DNA of 64,000 bases, taken from assembly GCF_008693385.1 (NCBI RefSeq), contig NZ_CP044067.1:2399501-2463500 (forward strand), read 5' to 3'. This DNA is from Cupriavidus pauculus (GTDB lineage Bacteria; Pseudomonadota; Gammaproteobacteria; Burkholderiales; Burkholderiaceae). A program made the position numbers and the translations under genes. Shown here piece after piece: positions 62,197-64,000 of the stretch (its first letter is position 1; every line of letters begins with the position of its first letter). The notes beneath the pieces were generated by a model. It did not search any database, had not been told where the DNA came from, and saw only the letters and a program-made list of their open reading frames with translations.

Positions 62197-62673
62197 ATGT
62201 TTGCAAGCCGTACACCCACGGCCCAGGCCGGCTTTACGCTGATCGAGCTGATGGTCGTGGTGGCCGTGATCGGCATTCTTGCCGCGATCGCCGTGCCGCA
62301 GTACCAGGAATACACCGCACGCACCCAGATGACACGCGCGGTGTCCGAACTCGCCGCCTACAAGACGGCGGTGGAAGATCACCTTGGCCGCGGCATCACC
62401 AGGCCCACGAGCATCGATCTCGGCTATGTGGATTCCACCCTTGCCGGTGCGATCAGGACGGACGGCCTGTGGACCTATACACCGTCGGCCAAGACCGGCT
62501 ATCTGAGGATCAACCTGGGCGGACGCGCCAGCAACGTGATCCATGGCGCCGCCATCCGGCTCGACCGCAGCGCGGAAGGGGCGTGGCGGTGCACCGTTAC
62601 GCCGCCGGCGAATGCCGTGGCATGGCGGGCGTCTTATGTGCCCGCCGATTGCACGGTCGCCGCGTCGCCTTGA
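62197..62673 (+). CDS. Type IV major-type pilin, copy 2
   Basis: A 158-residue prepilin from ATG 62197: [22 protein letters not shown], then VPQYQEYTARTQMTRAVSEL. It shares length, N-terminal helix and the Cys-loop layout (WRCTVTP to ADCT) with the pilin 82 bases upstream, so it is a tandem paralogue. Whether both enter one fibre or are used alternatively cannot be seen. A strong bidirectional terminator follows. Confidence 0.88.
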   Translation: MFASRTPTAQAGFTLIELMVVVAVIGILAAIAVPQYQEYTARTQMTRAVSELAAYKTAVEDHLGRGITRPTSIDLGYVDSTLAGAIRTDGLWTYTPSAKTGYLRINLGGRASNVIHGAAIRLDRSAEGAWRCTVTPPANAVAWRASYVPADCTVAASP

Positions 62674-62710
62674 CCGCGTCGCCTTGATGAAGCGGCGCGG
62701 CATGGAAAAA

Positions 62711-62742
62711 GCCGGTAGCGAAACATCGCTACCGGCTTTTTT
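62711..62742. terminator. Bidirectional Rho-independent terminator
   Basis: Ten-base-pair stem GCCGGTAGCG / CGCTACCGGC with loop AAACAT, A-run before it and T-run after it. It serves both the rightward pilin genes and the leftward pilQ gene. Confidence 0.92.
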
Positions 62743-62759
62743 GTTGTCCGGATGGGGGG

Positions 62760-64000
62760 CTATCGCGCGTTGGCGAACTTCGGCTCCAGTTCGAGGTCGG
62801 CGTGCACGCGTGGCGTCAGGAACACCAGCAGCTCCTTCCGGTTCTTGACGCGTGCATCGTTCTTGAACAGGTAGCCGATCAGCGGCAGATCGCCCAGCAG
62901 TGGCACCTTGGTTTCCTGCTTGCGGTCGTCCTCCATGAAGATGCCGCCGATCATGACGGTACCCCCGTTGTCCACCAGCACCTGTGTGCGCACATGCTTG
63001 GTGTCGATCGCGATGCCGCTCGACGTTGCGATGCCGGGGCTGTCCTTGTTGACGTCCACATCGAGGATGACCTTGCCCTCGGGGGTGATCTGCGGCGTGA
63101 CCTCGAGCTTGAGGTTGGCCTTCTTGAAGCTCACCGACGTGGCACCGCTCGACGTGGCCGACTGGTAGGGCAGCTCGGTACCCTGCTCGATCAACGCCTT
63201 GATATTGTCGGCCGTGACGACGCGCGGGCTCGAGATGATCTTGCCCTTGCCGTCGGCCTCGAGTGCGGAGATTTCGAGGGCAAGGAAGCGGCTCGCGTTT
63301 GCATTGAACAGGCTGAATGCCAGCGCGGCGGGGTTCGAGCCCAGCAACGCGCCCGCCGGAAAGCTGATGGCGGGCGCGCCCGTCGTCGCGTCGCCCCCTC
63401 CGCTACCGCCACCGCCGTTACCGGCACCGAATGTCGGCACGACGTTGCCATACTCGCTGCCATAGTTGGCACCGTTGGACCGCGCGGCAAAGCCGAGCTT
63501 CACGCCGAGGTTGCGGCTGAAGTCGTCGTTGGCCTCCACGATGCGCGCTTCGATCAGAACCTGGCGCACGGGGATATCGATCTTGGCGATAAACGCGCGC
63601 ACCTCTTCGAGCTTGCTGGCCACGTCGGAGACGAACAGCTGGTTCGTGCGGATATCGGCCGTCAGCGCGCCGCGCTTCGACAGCATGCGCAGCGCGCCCT
63701 GCGCGCCGCCTTCGCCGACCAGCATCCGCCGTATATCGTCGGCGCGCTGATAGTTCATGCGAAAGACCTCGCTGCGCAGCGGTTCGAGTTCGCTGACCTG
63801 ATGCCGCGACTCGAACTCGAGCTTCTCCTTCTCCGCGAGTTCCATCTTCGGTGCGATCCAGATCACGTTGCCGTTGCGGCGGGAATCGAGCCCCTTCGCG
63901 TCGAGCACGATCTGTAGCGCCTGATCCCACGGCACATCGTTGAGCCGCAGCGTGAGGTTGCCCTGCACCGAGTCGCTGGTGATGATGTTGAGGCCCGTGA
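62760..64000 (-). CDS. pilQ: PilQ secretin, C-terminal part (gene cut by window edge)
   Basis: The leftward frame is open to the window edge, so only the last ~413 residues are seen. Present are an N-domain (NLTLRLNDVPWDQALQIVLD), the N1 KH-like repeat with RADDIRRMLVGE, and the secretin core: VLIEARIVEANDDFSRNLGV, SSPRVVTADNIKALIEQGTE, LEVTPQITPEGKVILDVDV, and VPLLGDLPLIGYLFKN. PilQ is the outer-membrane gated ring through which the pilus passes. A Gly-rich stretch (GNGGGGSGGGD) is an insertion inside the secretin domain. It is convergent with the pilins. Confidence 0.95.
   Translation of the reverse strand, partial: TGLNIITSDSVQGNLTLRLNDVPWDQALQIVLDAKGLDSRRNGNVIWIAPKMELAEKEKLEFESRHQVSELEPLRSEVFRMNYQRADDIRRMLVGEGGAQGALRMLSKRGALTADIRTNQLFVSDVASKLEEVRAFIAKIDIPVRQVLIEARIVEANDDFSRNLGVKLGFAARSNGANYGSEYGNVVPTFGAGNGGGGSGGGDATTGAPAISFPAGALLGSNPAALAFSLFNANASRFLALEISALEADGKGKIISSPRVVTADNIKALIEQGTELPYQSATSSGATSVSFKKANLKLEVTPQITPEGKVILDVDVNKDSPGIATSSGIAIDTKHVRTQVLVDNGGTVMIGGIFMEDDRKQETKVPLLGDLPLIGYLFKNDARVKNRKELLVFLTPRVHADLELEPKFANAR

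Overview
The window is high-GC DNA with short intergenic gaps, many GTG starts and ATGA/GTGA stop-start overlaps. Two Bug-type (tripartite tricarboxylate) solute receptors, a short H-NS-family protein, a hopanoid cluster, two IclR regulators and a type IV minor pilin operon in one place point to a betaproteobacterium of the Burkholderiaceae. Cupriavidus or Ralstonia is the best guess; the genus is inferred from gene content only.

Left part, 1-13.5 kb: the end of a eukaryotic-type DNA topoisomerase IB, then a stress-flavoured group (two ParB-like paralogues around an SDR oxidoreductase and a small general-stress-like protein, plus two tiny DUF proteins). Next come an iron alcohol dehydrogenase and succinate-semialdehyde dehydrogenase pair (probable 4-hydroxybutyrate use), divergent from an IclR regulator whose start is preceded by a 13-bp tandem repeat. 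A lipoprotein, an H-NS-like protein, a purine-type NCS2 permease, CheV behind a FliA-type promoter, and a 1-Cys peroxiredoxin follow.

Middle part, 13.5-34.5 kb: a sulfonate/taurine-type module (two binding proteins, a TauD-family dioxygenase, ABC ATPase and permease) with large palindromes in its divergent promoter; a methyltransferase and MFS carrier with overlapping 3' ends; an IclR regulator; a membrane diguanylate cyclase; a Bug receptor / ornithine-cyclodeaminase-like / PhnD-like operon; a convergent operon of Bug receptor, CaiB/BaiF CoA-transferase and a short citrate-synthase-like protein; an Hsp70-like protein; and hopanoid genes hpnD, shc and hpnG. A cold-shock gene closes this part.

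Right part, 34.5-64 kb: after a roughly 0.93-kb A+T-richer intergenic region comes a complete pelABCDEFG exopolysaccharide operon. Two OmpR-type two-component systems with near-identical H-boxes face each other downstream. A truncated IS5-type transposase and an unknown gene follow. Last is the minor pilin operon fimT-pilV-pilW-pilX-pilY1-pilE, two tandem major-type pilins, and the C-terminal part of the secretin PilQ on the other strand. The theme of this part is surface attachment: Pel matrix (c-di-GMP-gated through PelD), type IV pili and phosphorelay sensors. The diguanylate cyclase at 21.6 kb could feed PelD, but that link is inference. No tRNA, rRNA, CRISPR array or complete mobile element was seen.
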